Below are positions 1 to 8,573 of a stretch of DNA of 64,000 nucleotides, piece after piece (the first letter of the stretch is position 1; every line of letters begins with the position of its first letter). The DNA lies in contig NZ_JANADR010000001.1 of assembly GCF_024199925.1 (NCBI RefSeq), forward strand, positions 5,583,501 through 5,647,500, in the 5' to 3' direction. This DNA is from Bradyrhizobium sp. CCGUVB1N3. GTDB taxonomy: Bacteria; Pseudomonadota; Alphaproteobacteria; Rhizobiales; Xanthobacteraceae. Both the position numbers and the translations under genes were made by a program. Below the pieces are notes generated by a model, which was not told where the DNA came from, did no database searches, and saw only the letters and a list, made by a program, of their open reading frames with translations.

Positions 1-404
1 TCACCATCCTGGCGGCCAAGGACAACGGTGAGGCGTTCCGGATGCTGGAATCCGATCGCGTAGACGCCTTCGTGATGGACGATATCCTGCTCCACAGCCG
101 GGTGGCCTCTTCGCCGATCCCCGGCGACTACACCGTGTCAGAGGAGGCGCTGTCGATCGAGCCTTACGGCATCATGCTCCGGCGCGACGATCCGGCCTTC
201 AAGAAAGTGGTCGATGAGGCAATATCGGCCATCTATCGTAGTGGGGACATCCAGAAAATCTATGCAAAGTGGTTTCAGGCTCCGATTCCGCCGAACGATG
301 TCAATCTTAATGTTCCGATGAGCGCGCCGCTCCAGCGCGCGATCGCTCATCTGATCGACAGTGGCGAACCCGGTGCGTATCTCGTGGGAAACAGCACGCA
401 GTGA
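1..404 (+). CDS. Amino-acid ABC transporter substrate-binding protein, C-terminal part (partial)
   Basis: The reading frame is open from the first bases of the window, so the true start lies upstream and only about 133 residues are seen. The protein matches the C-terminal lobe of the glutamate/aspartate-type periplasmic binding proteins (SBP family 3, GltI/AatJ-like): it has the lobe pattern 'SDRVDAFVMDD', then 'PYGIMLRRDDPAFKKVVDEAI' in shortened form, and the typical closing 'IYAKWFQAPIPP'. Such proteins capture acidic or polar amino acids in the periplasm and hand them to an ABC permease. The permease and ATPase genes are not downstream; the next genes are on the other strand. The exact ligand cannot be told from this fragment. 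Confidence 0.85.
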   Translation, partial: TILAAKDNGEAFRMLESDRVDAFVMDDILLHSRVASSPIPGDYTVSEEALSIEPYGIMLRRDDPAFKKVVDEAISAIYRSGDIQKIYAKWFQAPIPPNDVNLNVPMSAPLQRAIAHLIDSGEPGAYLVGNSTQ

Positions 405-430
405 GCACCACCACGTAAAGTGGCTCCGCG

Positions 431-1471
431 TCACGGCGCGAGATTGAAGCCTGGTTGCATCAATGGCTTGAGGCTGGCGATATCGAGGTGACAGATGCTC
501 GTGATGCGGGACTTCGCGGCGTCGTCGATCGTCAGCGTCATCTGACGGCTTCCAAGACTCCATCGTTGGATATCGCCGACTGACGTTCGCACCAGGTTTT
601 CGCGGTCCTTGAGGATGCTTTCGCGCATATCATTGTCGCTGAGATCGGCCTTCGCCGCCTCGCCAATGAAGTCGTCCAGTTGCGGCCGGCATTGGGCCAC
701 GAGGGAATCGAGCGCCTCGCGGCGGAAGACATTCTCAAATGCCAGCATCCGGCCCGCCACGAGATCCACATTGATGTCCACGTGATAGTCCACCGGATGA
801 GCGCTGGAAGGGTATGAGATGACGACATGGGCCGAGACGAGCGCCGGCGAGGCATAGCTGAGCGTCATGGAAAAGTCGTCCGTCGTATCCCCTTCGCTGC
901 CGTCGGATACATTGACGTTCTTGAGTTGGCCGTCGACGGCGCGGTTGAACAGCCGCTCGCCGGCCGACTGCGGCGCCGTGAACCGCAGCCCCGAAACCAC
1001 CCGGCCATCTCCCTTGCCCCTGAGAAAAAACGGCCGGATCGATCCCGGCAAACCCGGGCCATCGGCCGGCATGCCGGACAGAAAGAGACGGCGTTGATCG
1101 CTCTGCGTGCCGAGACAGGCCGACAGCGCCGGTCCCGCAAGCGGCTGACCGCGTGAATCATGGCCGCACAGATCATTGCGCGTCGTGATCCAATGACGCT
1201 GATCGGCTACGAGCGCGTCGCGGTCCGGCCCGGATGTCTGGGATCGCAGAGTGGCGAAGGCTTCTGCCATTTGCTCATCGGCCGCCTTGGCGGCCGGGTC
1301 GGCGCAGATCGCTTTCTCCTGACGGGTCGAGGCGGCCTGGCAGTTCATTGCCACGGCGCGATGGGTGGTGATCGACGTCAGCGCCGCGGCAATGGCTGCT
1401 GTCACCGTCACGGTGCGAAGAACCGGCTTCGAGGAAAACCTCGTGGGGAATCGCGTCGCGACTTCAAGCAT
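431..1471 (-). CDS. Secreted protein with LprI-like (DUF1311) and RsiV/DUF3298-like regions
   Basis: About 346 residues. A hydrophobic N-terminal segment after a short basic stretch looks like a signal peptide ending near 'HRAVA', so export to the periplasm is likely. The next ~90 residues carry the spaced cysteines and 'QRHWITTRNDLC' signature of the lysozyme-inhibitor LprI/DUF1311 family. The C-terminal half resembles DUF3298/RsiV domains ('HPVDYHVDINVDLVAGRMLAFENVF'-like pattern). The ATG at 1471 overlaps the stop of the upstream gene in a TGATG arrangement, which favours it over an in-frame TTG 30 bases earlier and suggests translational coupling. A role in envelope stress or lysozyme resistance is an inference from domain families only. 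Confidence 0.72.
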   Translation of the reverse strand: MLEVATRFPTRFSSKPVLRTVTVTAAIAAALTSITTHRAVAMNCQAASTRQEKAICADPAAKAADEQMAEAFATLRSQTSGPDRDALVADQRHWITTRNDLCGHDSRGQPLAGPALSACLGTQSDQRRLFLSGMPADGPGLPGSIRPFFLRGKGDGRVVSGLRFTAPQSAGERLFNRAVDGQLKNVNVSDGSEGDTTDDFSMTLSYASPALVSAHVVISYPSSAHPVDYHVDINVDLVAGRMLAFENVFRREALDSLVAQCRPQLDDFIGEAAKADLSDNDMRESILKDRENLVRTSVGDIQRWSLGSRQMTLTIDDAAKSRITSICHLDIASLKPLMQPGFNLAP

Positions 1472-2067
1472 CAGGGGCACGTCGTCACCTGATTGCTGCA
1501 AATGCCGGTGACCCAGCCGCGGACCTGGCGCTGGCCCTCCATGTGCACGGCCGCCTCGGCAAACGCCCCGGAACAGCCGAACACATGATCGATCGTCGCA
1601 CTGTCCGGCCCCCCGCCTCCGTCGGTCGTTCGGAGCGTCGCAAGAAGCTGGGCGCTTTCGGCGGGAGCGGCACGCACCTCCGCGCGGTTGATGACAAACC
1701 TGACCTTGTCCGCAAAAACCCAGCCGGGACCGCCAAACAGAATCCGATCACCCTTGCCGCTTCCATAGTCGGCAAACTTGACGCGGCTTACGAGAAACCA
1801 GCCATTGCGGCTGCCGGTGATGCGGAATTCCGCCGCATAGCGGTCGCCGGCCTGCGCTTCCGCCGGTGGTACGTGGCCGATAATCTCCGCATCCGCTCTC
1901 GGAGCTGCCCGGATGTTGAGCCCGGAGGGATCGGGATCATTCGACCACCCGGACAAGGCGCAGGCCGTGACGCCCGACGTATCCACGGTGGCCGCAACTG
2001 CGGCAGCCGTCGACAGGCACCACGCCACGCCGATGCCCAGCACCGCAAATCGAATCTTCCTGTTCAT
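1471..2067 (-). CDS. Secreted SH3b-domain protein
   Basis: About 198 residues with an N-terminal signal peptide (basic 'MNRK', then a hydrophobic run and an Ala-rich cleavage region). The central part has a bacterial SH3 pattern ('GLNIRAAPRADAEIIGHVP' followed by 'NGWFLVSRV' and 'GWVFADKV'), as found in periplasmic or wall-associated SH3b proteins. Four to five cysteines suggest disulfides. Its stop overlaps the start of the next gene (TGATG), so the two probably form a two-gene operon of exported proteins. The ATG at 2067 is preferred to a TTG two codons earlier. Specific function unknown. Confidence 0.72.
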   Translation of the reverse strand: MNRKIRFAVLGIGVAWCLSTAAAVAATVDTSGVTACALSGWSNDPDPSGLNIRAAPRADAEIIGHVPPAEAQAGDRYAAEFRITGSRNGWFLVSRVKFADYGSGKGDRILFGGPGWVFADKVRFVINRAEVRAAPAESAQLLATLRTTDGGGGPDSATIDHVFGCSGAFAEAAVHMEGQRQVRGWVTGICSNQVTTCP

Positions 2068-2073
2068 CTGCAA

Positions 2074-2390
2074 AAACCCACCTTCAATTTGACCCGGCCA
2101 TTGGCGTCATCAGGCGGCCAACGAGCGGAGCAACAGGTCGTCGGGCCCAGCGTGAAATTGGTTCAACGCACAATGCACGAATGCGCGGGGGGTAACGATC
2201 GCGCGGTGGAGCTTCCCCGCAACTCACCTCGCAAATCGGGGTGCTCTTCAACCAAGGTTGAGCTGGATCGGCGTCGAAGATTCACCTCTCCCCGGCGACA
2301 AGGGGAGAGGTGAACCGAAACCGCGGTGAGCCTATTCAATCAAAACTCATCCCGCGCCACCGTATCGATTCTCGCTGCCTTGGGCTGCTT
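2074..2390. other. Intergenic region with a perfect hairpin
   Basis: No convincing gene is seen here. A perfect inverted repeat with 13-base arms (2281-2293 and 2302-2314; arm TTCACCTCTCCCC) lies in the right part. The arms belong to the CTCTCCCC/GGGGAGAG repeat type seen again near 46551-46750, so it is more likely a dispersed repeat than a terminator; there is no T-run after it. Confidence 0.5.
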
Positions 2391-2432
2391 GCGCCACTGC
2401 CGCCATGCGCAACGCCATGGCGGCAGTGGCGC
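2391..2432. repeat. Perfect 17-bp inverted repeat at the truncated end of an AraC remnant
   Basis: Arms 2391-2407 (GCGCCACTGCCGCCATG) and 2416-2432 are exact reverse complements with an 8-base spacer. The homology of the following AraC fragment begins immediately after the right arm, so the palindrome sits exactly at the truncation point. This could be a fold-back rearrangement scar. Confidence 0.75.
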
Positions 2433-2695
2433 GCGGCTACATCCAGAAGCTGTTCGGGAGCGACGGCACCACGTTCACCGAATACGTCATCACGCAGCGA
2501 TTGCTGGAAGCCAGGCGGTTGCTGCGCGATCCGGAATCCGCCGGCCTCGGCATCGGCGATATCGCGCTCCGGGCCGGCTTCGGCGACCTGCCGTATTTCA
2601 CCCGCTCGTTCCGCCGCCACTTCGGCATGACGCCATCGGACGCACGCGAACAGGCGCGCCGCGATGTTCGGGGTGCGGACGAGACGGAGCGCTAA
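2405..2695 (+). pseudogene. AraC-family regulator, C-terminal HTH remnant
   Basis: The ~85 residues after position 2435 match the DNA-binding domain of AraC/XylS regulators: 'GYIQKLF', 'TEYVITQRLLEARRLLRD', 'IGDIALRAGFGDLPYFTRSFRRHFGMTPSD'. This covers most of the two helix-turn-helix motifs. The N-terminal cupin-like sensing domain present in the two intact AraC proteins of this window (about 200 residues) is absent. The open frame begins inside a perfect palindrome, so this is best read as a truncated gene rather than a stand-alone regulator, although a short HTH-only protein cannot be ruled out. Confidence 0.7.
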
Positions 2696-2696
2696 A

Positions 2697-2745
2697 GCAT
2701 GATCCGGAAAAGTGTGGAGCGGCTTTCCGAAAAGATTAGGCTCAA
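2697..2745. repeat. Short dispersed repeat (GGAAAAGTGT/TTTCCGAAAAG type)
   Basis: Holds the imperfect inverted motif 'CATGATCCGGAAAAGTGT' ... 'CGGCTTTCCGAAAAGAT', a form of intergenic repeat common in Bradyrhizobium-like genomes. A related copy lies at 32855-32905. No coding content. Confidence 0.55.
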
Positions 2746-2757
2746 ACAACAACAACC

Positions 2758-2798
2758 TAAAGCGCGATGACGATTCATTCCAATCTCATCGCGCTTTA
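2758..2798. repeat. Inverted repeat TAAAGCGCGATGA
   Basis: Arms 2758-2770 and 2786-2798 are exact reverse complements with a 15-base spacer. It may act as a bidirectional terminator between the AraC remnant and the frameshifted gene, but there is no clear T-tract. The arm sequence is typical of short intergenic palindromes in this bacterial group. Confidence 0.6.
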
Positions 2799-2841
2799 GA
2801 GATTTGTCACGGGAGCGCAATGGCGGATGGAAATCCGCAGG

Positions 2842-3239
2842 TCACGTTTCCCGATCAGCCCGTCTGATTTCGGCAGAGTACGCAGCCCACTCGAAATCAA
2901 AGGGGCCTACGTGATCGAGCTTGGATGAAGCCTCGTATCCGCTGTCGTAGGCGAAGTCAGACCATCGTACGCCATCATCGTTTCGCGAAGCAAGTGCGGT
3001 TATAGCTCCCAGGCGAGATCGCCGCACTCGGGACAAACAAAACGGGCCGCGCGGTGAGCGTTGCCGACGGAGACATCAGAAGTCAGCATGTTCGCTATTC
3101 TGCCGTTGAATCGACGAGCCAGCTCACGTTCGAGCCGCGAGTCCGAAAGACAGCCGCACATATCAAAGCGGAACGCCTGAGTAGCCTTGAAAAGGACACT
3201 CCATTGATCACGAAGTCGAATGTGTATCGCATGCCTTAG
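2842..3239 (-). pseudogene. Frameshifted hypothetical protein with CPECGD motif
   Basis: Two minus-strand frames join into one protein. The upstream frame contains 'FRFDMCGCLSDSRLE' and ends 'FVCPECGDLAWEL-stop' near 3001. The frame that continues the family pattern, 'GAITALASRNDDGVRWSDFAYDSGYE', starts in another phase around 3015. Restoring one base would give 'CPECGDLGCGAIT', the pattern expected for this small conserved hypothetical family of rhizobia. The upstream end may hold a second phase change, since 'MRYTFDFVINGV' lies in a third frame at about 3232. The gene is therefore inactive or the sequence has an error. Function of the family is unknown. Confidence 0.6.
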
Positions 3240-3291
3240 ATCGCCCAAATAAGCGATGGCCCATTCGACTTCGACTTCGCCACGGCGCGGG

Positions 3292-6200
3292 TCACCACTG
3301 ATACCGCGCGATGCCCTTGCCGGTGTAGCTGCGGGTGACGTTCGAGAACTCACCTTCGAAGGTGCCGGACAGCGAGAAGCCGTTCAGCCATTTCAGCTCG
3401 GCCGCGCCCGTCAGCAGCGCGGCATCGTGCGCAGACGCCGCGCCGTTCACCACGAAGCTCGCGCCCGGCAGGGTCTGGAAGGTGGCCGAGATCGCGCGAT
3501 CCGGATTGTAGTCGTGCGCCCATGCCGCACGGCTGCGCAGCGTGAGGATCGCCGTCTCCAGGGCATACGAACGATCCGTGCGCAGGCCGAGCTCGCTGCG
3601 GGTGGCGGTGACGTCCCTGCCGGCATAGTTCAGCGCAAATGTGTTGGCGCCGGAGACCGCCTGCTCGCCATAGCCCGGCAGGAAGAAACTGGTGAACTGC
3701 GCCGCCGCATACGGCGTGATCCCCATCCAGGGCGTGACATAGCGATAACCGCCTTCGAGGCGTCCCGACAGCGCGTTGGCGTTGAACTTGGCGCGCAGAT
3801 GGTCGACGCCGGCGATGGTCACCGTGCGATCCGTCGTCACATCCTGCCAGCCATAGGCGAGCGCGCCGGCAACGTAGGCGTTGCCCATGGTGTGGCGTGC
3901 GTAGACGCCGGCCTGGAACAGGTCGGAGCTTCCGCTGCCGAGCCCGTTGGCGACGCCAAAGCTGGTGCCGCCGCCGCCGAGCGCGAAGCCGACCAGCGTG
4001 TTCGGCGATATCAGGTAATCGGCGCCCGCGGCCACGCCGGCGATGCGGCTGGTCGCGGTGTTCGAGCCGACCACGGTATTGCCGTCGGTGGTCTGCGAGC
4101 CGCCATAGCCGGCCGCCCACACGTTCCAGCGTTGCGTGAAGGAATTCCCACGCGCCTTGTCGATTGCCGCATAGGCGTCGCGACCCGCGTTCGTACGCGT
4201 GGCTGCGCCGTCGTCGGCATAGCGCGAGGCCCCGCCCGCCGGCTCGCTTGGATCGTTGCGGTTGCCTAAGAACGGATCGAGCATCGTGTTGAGGAACTGG
4301 CCCATGGCACTGAAGGTGCCTTGCTGCGCGCCGGTGGCGACTTCGCCGGAGGCCTGCGTCAGCCCGTTGAGGAGGTTCTGGCCCGTCGCGCCGAACAGCT
4401 TGTTGAAGCCGGTCGTCATCGAGCCGCCGGCGAGCAGCGCGTTGTCGATCCCTGCGGCGACATTCTTCTGGTTGATATTGGCGAAACCAGGCAGCGTCGG
4501 CGACAGCAATCCGGCGTCGAGCGTCAGCAGCTCGTCGCCGTTGGCCGCCAGGCTCACCCGCGCGTTGCGGGCGTAGGCCGGGTTGCTGATCGAGATCGTA
4601 TCGAACGTCCCGGTCGTGTTCGCCGAACTGAGGATGACGTAGGTCGTGGTCGTCGTGACACGGCCGGTCAGGTTCACCGCAAGGGTGCCGGCGAGCTGCG
4701 CCGCGCCCACCACCACAGTGTTGCTAGCGGATGCGCCAGAGACCTGGACCATGTAGGTCGCGGCCGTGGTCAGCACCAGATTGCCCGCGATTGTGAGTGT
4801 GCCGATCGAGTTCGGGTTGCCCGGCGCCAGCGTGCCGCCACTGATCGTGGTGTCGCCAACGGTGCCGATGCCGCCCAGCGTGCCGCCGGTGTTCACAATG
4901 GTGGTGGAGTTCGCGATCGAGCCGTTGACCAACAGCGTGCCGCCGTCAACCGTGGTTGGCCCATTGTACGTGTTGTTCCCGGTCAGGATCGTAGTGCCTG
5001 ACAATTGGTTGACGGCGCCGGTGCCGGTGATGTCCGGCGAGAACAGATAGCTCGACGAGGTGTGATTGAAATTGATGGCGCCGGTGCCGGCGCCGAACTG
5101 GACCGTGGCCGCGGTCAACGTGCCGGGCGCCGCCGCTGCCGAGCCCGGCGCAGCGCCGATGTTGAGATTGCCGGTGGAGCCGGCCAGGCTGGCAATGGTG
5201 ACAATGCCGCCGACTGATACCACGCCGCTGTTCGCAATCGTCAGTGTGCCCGTCCCGCCACTGCCGATGGAGAGGTCCGAGCTGTTGATCCAGGTCGCGC
5301 CAGCGCCGCTGATAGTAGCCGTCCCGAGCGACCCGACATTGGCGCCCAGATAGCCCATGGTGTTGCTGACCTTGCCGCCGTTCGAGATCGTCAAGGTGCC
5401 TGTACCGTTCACACCGACCTGAAGGGCGCCGCTGCTGGTCCAGGTCGAGCCGGCGCCATCGATCGTCGCCGTGCCGTTGGAGCCTGCAGCGTAGCCCAGA
5501 TAGCCCGCCATGCTGCTCACCGTGCCGCCATTCGTGATATTCAGTGTGCCGGCGCCGACGTTGCCGATAACCAGGAGGGCGCCGCTGCTGGTCCAGGTCG
5601 AACCGGCGCCATCGATCGTCGCCGTGCCGTTGGAGCCTGCAGCGTAGCCCAGATAGCCCGCCATGCTGCTCACCGTGCCGCCATTCGTGATCGTCAGTGT
5701 GCCGGCGCCGGCGTTGCCGATAAGCAGGCCCGACGCGTTGCTCCAGATCGAGCCTACGCCGTCGACCGTCGCGACGCCGGTCGAGCCCGCGAGGTTACCA
5801 ACAACACCACCGTCGTTGCTCACGACGCCGCCGTTTGAAATCGTCAGCGAGCCAATACCGTGGTTGCCGACCCAGAGGTCTGAGCTGTTGGCCCAGTTCG
5901 AACCGATTCCATTGACCGTCACCGTGCCGGTGGAACCTGCCAGGTTGCCCATGACGCCCCCGACGCTGGTGACCAGAGCGCCGCTCAGGATGTTCAGCGT
6001 GCCGGTGCCCACGTTGCCGACGCTAAGATTGCCGGTATTGGCCCAGATTGATCCGACGCCGGTAACTGTCGCCGTGCCGGTGCCCAGGAAACCCAGATAG
6101 CCGTCGGTGTCGTGGACCATGCCACCATTGGACACGGTCAGCGTGCCGGTTCCGTTAGCGCCAACGGTGAGGGTACTTGTGTTGGTCCAGGTCGAGCCCA

Positions 6201-6915
6201 CGCCGTCAACGGATGCGGCGCCAACCCCGCCCCCTCCCGCCCCCACATAGCCGGCCGCGTTGTTGACGTTGCCGCCGTTCGAAACAGCCAGCGTACCCGC
6301 GCCGAATATGCCGACATTGAGATCCCCACTGTTGGTCAGGGTCGAGCCGGCGCCGTCGACTGTGACGGTACCGGTGGAAGCCGCATAATAGCCGATAGAG
6401 GTCGTGACGCTGCTGACCACGCCGCCGTTGGAAATGTTCACCGTGCCGGTGCCGCTTTTACCGAGAAGCAGGTCGAAGCTGTTGGTCCAGGTCGAGCCCG
6501 CGCCGGCGACCGTCACCGTGCCGTTCGAGCCCCCGGATTCCCCGACCCAACCCAGTACGGTGCTGACCGTACCGCCGCCCGTAATCGTCAGCGCGCCAGT
6601 GCCGACATTGCCAACGATGACAAACTGCGCGGCCGCGTTCGCCGCATTCACAACCGTCGGATTCGGCGTCGTCGCGTCAATGATCGCGTTGTCGCCCGCT
6701 GTCGGGACGGCGCCGGGGCTCCAGTTCCCGGCCGTGAACCAATCCGTGGACGCCGCGCCCGTCCAATCGGCCGCTTGAGCGAGACCCGGCAATGCCAGGC
6801 CAGCTGATAACACCAGAGCGAGAACGGAGGTCGACGACAAAAGGCGGCGGCCGCTGATCGATCCCAGTCCAAGAGCCGTCGATGCCGCGGCGTTGCGCAC
6901 CCTGATCCTACCCAT
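3292..6915 (-). CDS. Autotransporter outer-membrane beta-barrel protein (1207 aa)
   Basis: A long basic N-terminus followed by a hydrophobic stretch ending 'GLAQA' is an extended signal peptide. Residues ~50-640 are a passenger made of repeated motifs 'GxGTLTISNGGxVS...GYLG...GTATVDGxGSTW', which predict a right-handed beta-helix (PATR-like repeats). Residues ~930-1207 are a PF03797-type 12-strand barrel ending in an aromatic residue ('ARYQW'), the signal for outer-membrane assembly. Type Va secretion would place the passenger on the surface. Two adjacent 51-residue units are almost identical (DNA period 153 bp near 5430-5700). An AraC-type regulator gene lies 262 bp upstream on the same strand and may control it. 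Ligand or role (adhesion, aggregation) is unknown. Confidence 0.93.
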   Translation of the reverse strand: MGRIRVRNAAASTALGLGSISGRRLLSSTSVLALVLSAGLALPGLAQAADWTGAASTDWFTAGNWSPGAVPTAGDNAIIDATTPNPTVVNAANAAAQFVIVGNVGTGALTITGGGTVSTVLGWVGESGGSNGTVTVAGAGSTWTNSFDLLLGKSGTGTVNISNGGVVSSVTTSIGYYAASTGTVTVDGAGSTLTNSGDLNVGIFGAGTLAVSNGGNVNNAAGYVGAGGGGVGAASVDGVGSTWTNTSTLTVGANGTGTLTVSNGGMVHDTDGYLGFLGTGTATVTGVGSIWANTGNLSVGNVGTGTLNILSGALVTSVGGVMGNLAGSTGTVTVNGIGSNWANSSDLWVGNHGIGSLTISNGGVVSNDGGVVGNLAGSTGVATVDGVGSIWSNASGLLIGNAGAGTLTITNGGTVSSMAGYLGYAAGSNGTATIDGAGSTWTSSGALLVIGNVGAGTLNITNGGTVSSMAGYLGYAAGSNGTATIDGAGSTWTSSGALQVGVNGTGTLTISNGGKVSNTMGYLGANVGSLGTATISGAGATWINSSDLSIGSGGTGTLTIANSGVVSVGGIVTIASLAGSTGNLNIGAAPGSAAAAPGTLTAATVQFGAGTGAINFNHTSSSYLFSPDITGTGAVNQLSGTTILTGNNTYNGPTTVDGGTLLVNGSIANSTTIVNTGGTLGGIGTVGDTTISGGTLAPGNPNSIGTLTIAGNLVLTTAATYMVQVSGASASNTVVVGAAQLAGTLAVNLTGRVTTTTTYVILSSANTTGTFDTISISNPAYARNARVSLAANGDELLTLDAGLLSPTLPGFANINQKNVAAGIDNALLAGGSMTTGFNKLFGATGQNLLNGLTQASGEVATGAQQGTFSAMGQFLNTMLDPFLGNRNDPSEPAGGASRYADDGAATRTNAGRDAYAAIDKARGNSFTQRWNVWAAGYGGSQTTDGNTVVGSNTATSRIAGVAAGADYLISPNTLVGFALGGGGTSFGVANGLGSGSSDLFQAGVYARHTMGNAYVAGALAYGWQDVTTDRTVTIAGVDHLRAKFNANALSGRLEGGYRYVTPWMGITPYAAAQFTSFFLPGYGEQAVSGANTFALNYAGRDVTATRSELGLRTDRSYALETAILTLRSRAAWAHDYNPDRAISATFQTLPGASFVVNGAASAHDAALLTGAAELKWLNGFSLSGTFEGEFSNVTRSYTGKGIARYQW
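5424..5700. repeat. 153-bp tandem duplication inside the autotransporter passenger
   Basis: The segment starting 'GCTGCTGGTCCAGGTCGA' at 5431 recurs at 5584 with near identity, giving a 153-bp (51-codon) in-frame tandem repeat. It reflects recent expansion of the beta-helix passenger by unequal exchange or slippage. Confidence 0.8.
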
Positions 6916-7177
6916 GTGAATCCAAAATCCCTAATGCAACAGGCGCTTGGCCTTGGTACTTGGAGCTATCGCATCGGGTTTCGAGACCGTCTTGTCCTCG
7001 AGTGCGGGGGAATTGACCTGGAGTGCGTTGGGTCCGTTTTTCAACGCGGCGTTACTGCGAGGCAACGGTGGATTTGTTACCGCCATGACTGCGTTTCACC
7101 CGCGGCTTGGCGGAGCGTTTGGGCGGCGCGCCATCGTGCGCCGGGCGGGTCAGAACGATTTGTGGATATCGGCGGCG
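6916..7177. promoter_or_regulatory. Gap between AraC gene and autotransporter; probable promoter region
   Basis: This 262-bp gap separates the AraC-family gene (stop at 7178) from the autotransporter start (6915); both read leftwards. Short open frames here show no family features. The AraC regulator could act on a promoter in this gap, but no clear binding site or hairpin was recognised. Confidence 0.35.
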
Positions 7178-8140
7178 CTATCTGACGGAACGAGGCGTGC
7201 AGCCGAAGCGATGGCGGAAGGCGCGGTTGAAATAGGAAAGACTGCTGAAGCCGCTTGAGTAGACGATCTCGCTCACCAGCATCGTGTCGTAGATTCGATC
7301 GGACAGGATCTGTCTCGTCTTTTGCAATCGCAACTCGAGCACGTGCTCAGCAAAGCTGAAGCCGGTTTCTTCCAGAAGTTCGTGAACGTAGCGGATGGAC
7401 AGCCCGAGGTCCCGTGCAACCGTTCGCGCGGAGATGCCAGGATCCGTAAAGCCGTCTCGGATCTTGGCCAGGACGGCCTGCAACCGTGCTGCGCGCAGGC
7501 CTCGCGAGCCCGCGAGTTCGGCGGCCTCGCCCTTTGCGCCGGTCGCCAAGCCGACGAGATCCACGATCGTCTCGCTCACATGGGCAATGAGATCGGGTGA
7601 AACGAGGGGCGGGCCGGCTTCGAGAACGCGACAATAGCGCGTAAGCAGACCCAGCGCCTCGTTCTCGGCGTCGATGCGGAATGCCAGCTTGTCATCGATA
7701 TGCTTGAACGTGGTGGCGAGCACGTCGCGGGGGATCACCACATTCGTCCATATATTCCTATCTCCGCCGATCATTTTCAGCGGCTCGGCCGCCGAAACCA
7801 AAGCAGCTTGTCCGGGTCCGACACTGTAGTCACGGCCAACCTGCGTGCCGGCCAGTGCCGTATCGCCCCTGTTGACGAGCAGGAGATAACCATCACGACC
7901 GTCGTCCGCGATGTTCCCGGCCTGTCTGTTGGCCTGCTTGATCGTGCCAGCCATCTGGCCAAGAACCAGCGACCCGACGGCCGTGGCCTCGATATCGGCC
8001 TCGAAAGGCAGCTTGTCCGAAACGCTGTATTCGACCGACCAGACCTCTGCAACGTGAATATCGTGCCAGCGCGCAAATCTCGCCTTGTCGCTCAAATCTG
8101 AAGGCAGGTCGCGTGAGGAAAACACCGTCTTATGCAGCAA
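7178..8140 (-). CDS. AraC-family transcriptional regulator
   Basis: About 320 residues from a TTG start at 8140, preceded by AAGGGA at good spacing; an earlier in-frame TTG at 8326 would add a low-complexity arginine-rich leader without family support. The N-terminal ~190 residues fit the AraC_binding_2 cupin-like domain ('RFARWHDIHVAEVWSVEY', 'YLLLVNRGDTAL'). The last ~100 residues hold the two AraC helix-turn-helices ('ISARTVARDLGLSIRYVHELLEETG', 'VSEIVYSSGFSSLSYFNRAFRHRFGCTP', quoted in short pieces). It is a cytoplasmic DNA-binding regulator. Position directly upstream of an autotransporter in the same orientation suggests that gene as a target; this is inference. Confidence 0.88.
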   Translation of the reverse strand: MLHKTVFSSRDLPSDLSDKARFARWHDIHVAEVWSVEYSVSDKLPFEADIEATAVGSLVLGQMAGTIKQANRQAGNIADDGRDGYLLLVNRGDTALAGTQVGRDYSVGPGQAALVSAAEPLKMIGGDRNIWTNVVIPRDVLATTFKHIDDKLAFRIDAENEALGLLTRYCRVLEAGPPLVSPDLIAHVSETIVDLVGLATGAKGEAAELAGSRGLRAARLQAVLAKIRDGFTDPGISARTVARDLGLSIRYVHELLEETGFSFAEHVLELRLQKTRQILSDRIYDTMLVSEIVYSSGFSSLSYFNRAFRHRFGCTPRSVR

Positions 8141-8573
8141 CGACGAGGTCCCTTTCTCGAAGCGAACGCGCCGGCGTCGGCGATGTGGACCCGGACGACC
8201 GCCGGTCGCCAGCGTTGAGATGACCAGCGCAAGGCGAGCTAAAACCGTTATCGCTGCAGCAGGCAGGTCAGTCAGAATGATAACTCTTGCGGGCCTTCTC
8301 CCTGGCAATCCTCCGCCCGCGCGCAAAAGTGATCAGTCTCGATATTCAAACGCCGCAATGCTCCAACGGCGATAGACTCATCATAGTGAAGAGCCCACTG
8401 CGGTGCGCCCCCAAATGAGGGCAGGGAATAACTGTTGAAATTATTGGCGAAAAGCAGACAACTCCAAAGGGCCTACTCAAAATTGATGATGACGCCGGGT
8501 AGCTGATCGACCTAGCGTCGCAGAAGACTGAGCGGGTTGGTCTATGCGACCCCGCTCGCGCGAAAGGCGAGGC
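8141..8573. other. Intergenic region between divergent regulator genes
   Basis: This gap lies between the leftward AraC gene and the rightward LuxR-type gene and should hold both promoters. An AT-richer stretch around 8400-8490 is the most promoter-like part. No repeats or RNA genes were recognised. Confidence 0.3.

Noticed and set aside
1..404. A complete 120-residue protein starting at ATG 42
   Set aside because: The frame and family similarity extend to the left edge of the window, so the ATG is internal.
3256..4269. Long plus-strand open frame opposite the first autotransporter barrel, with similar frames opposite the other autotransporters
   Set aside because: Arginine/alanine-rich composition, no family features, and complete overlap with well-supported minus-strand genes; typical of GC-rich antisense frames.
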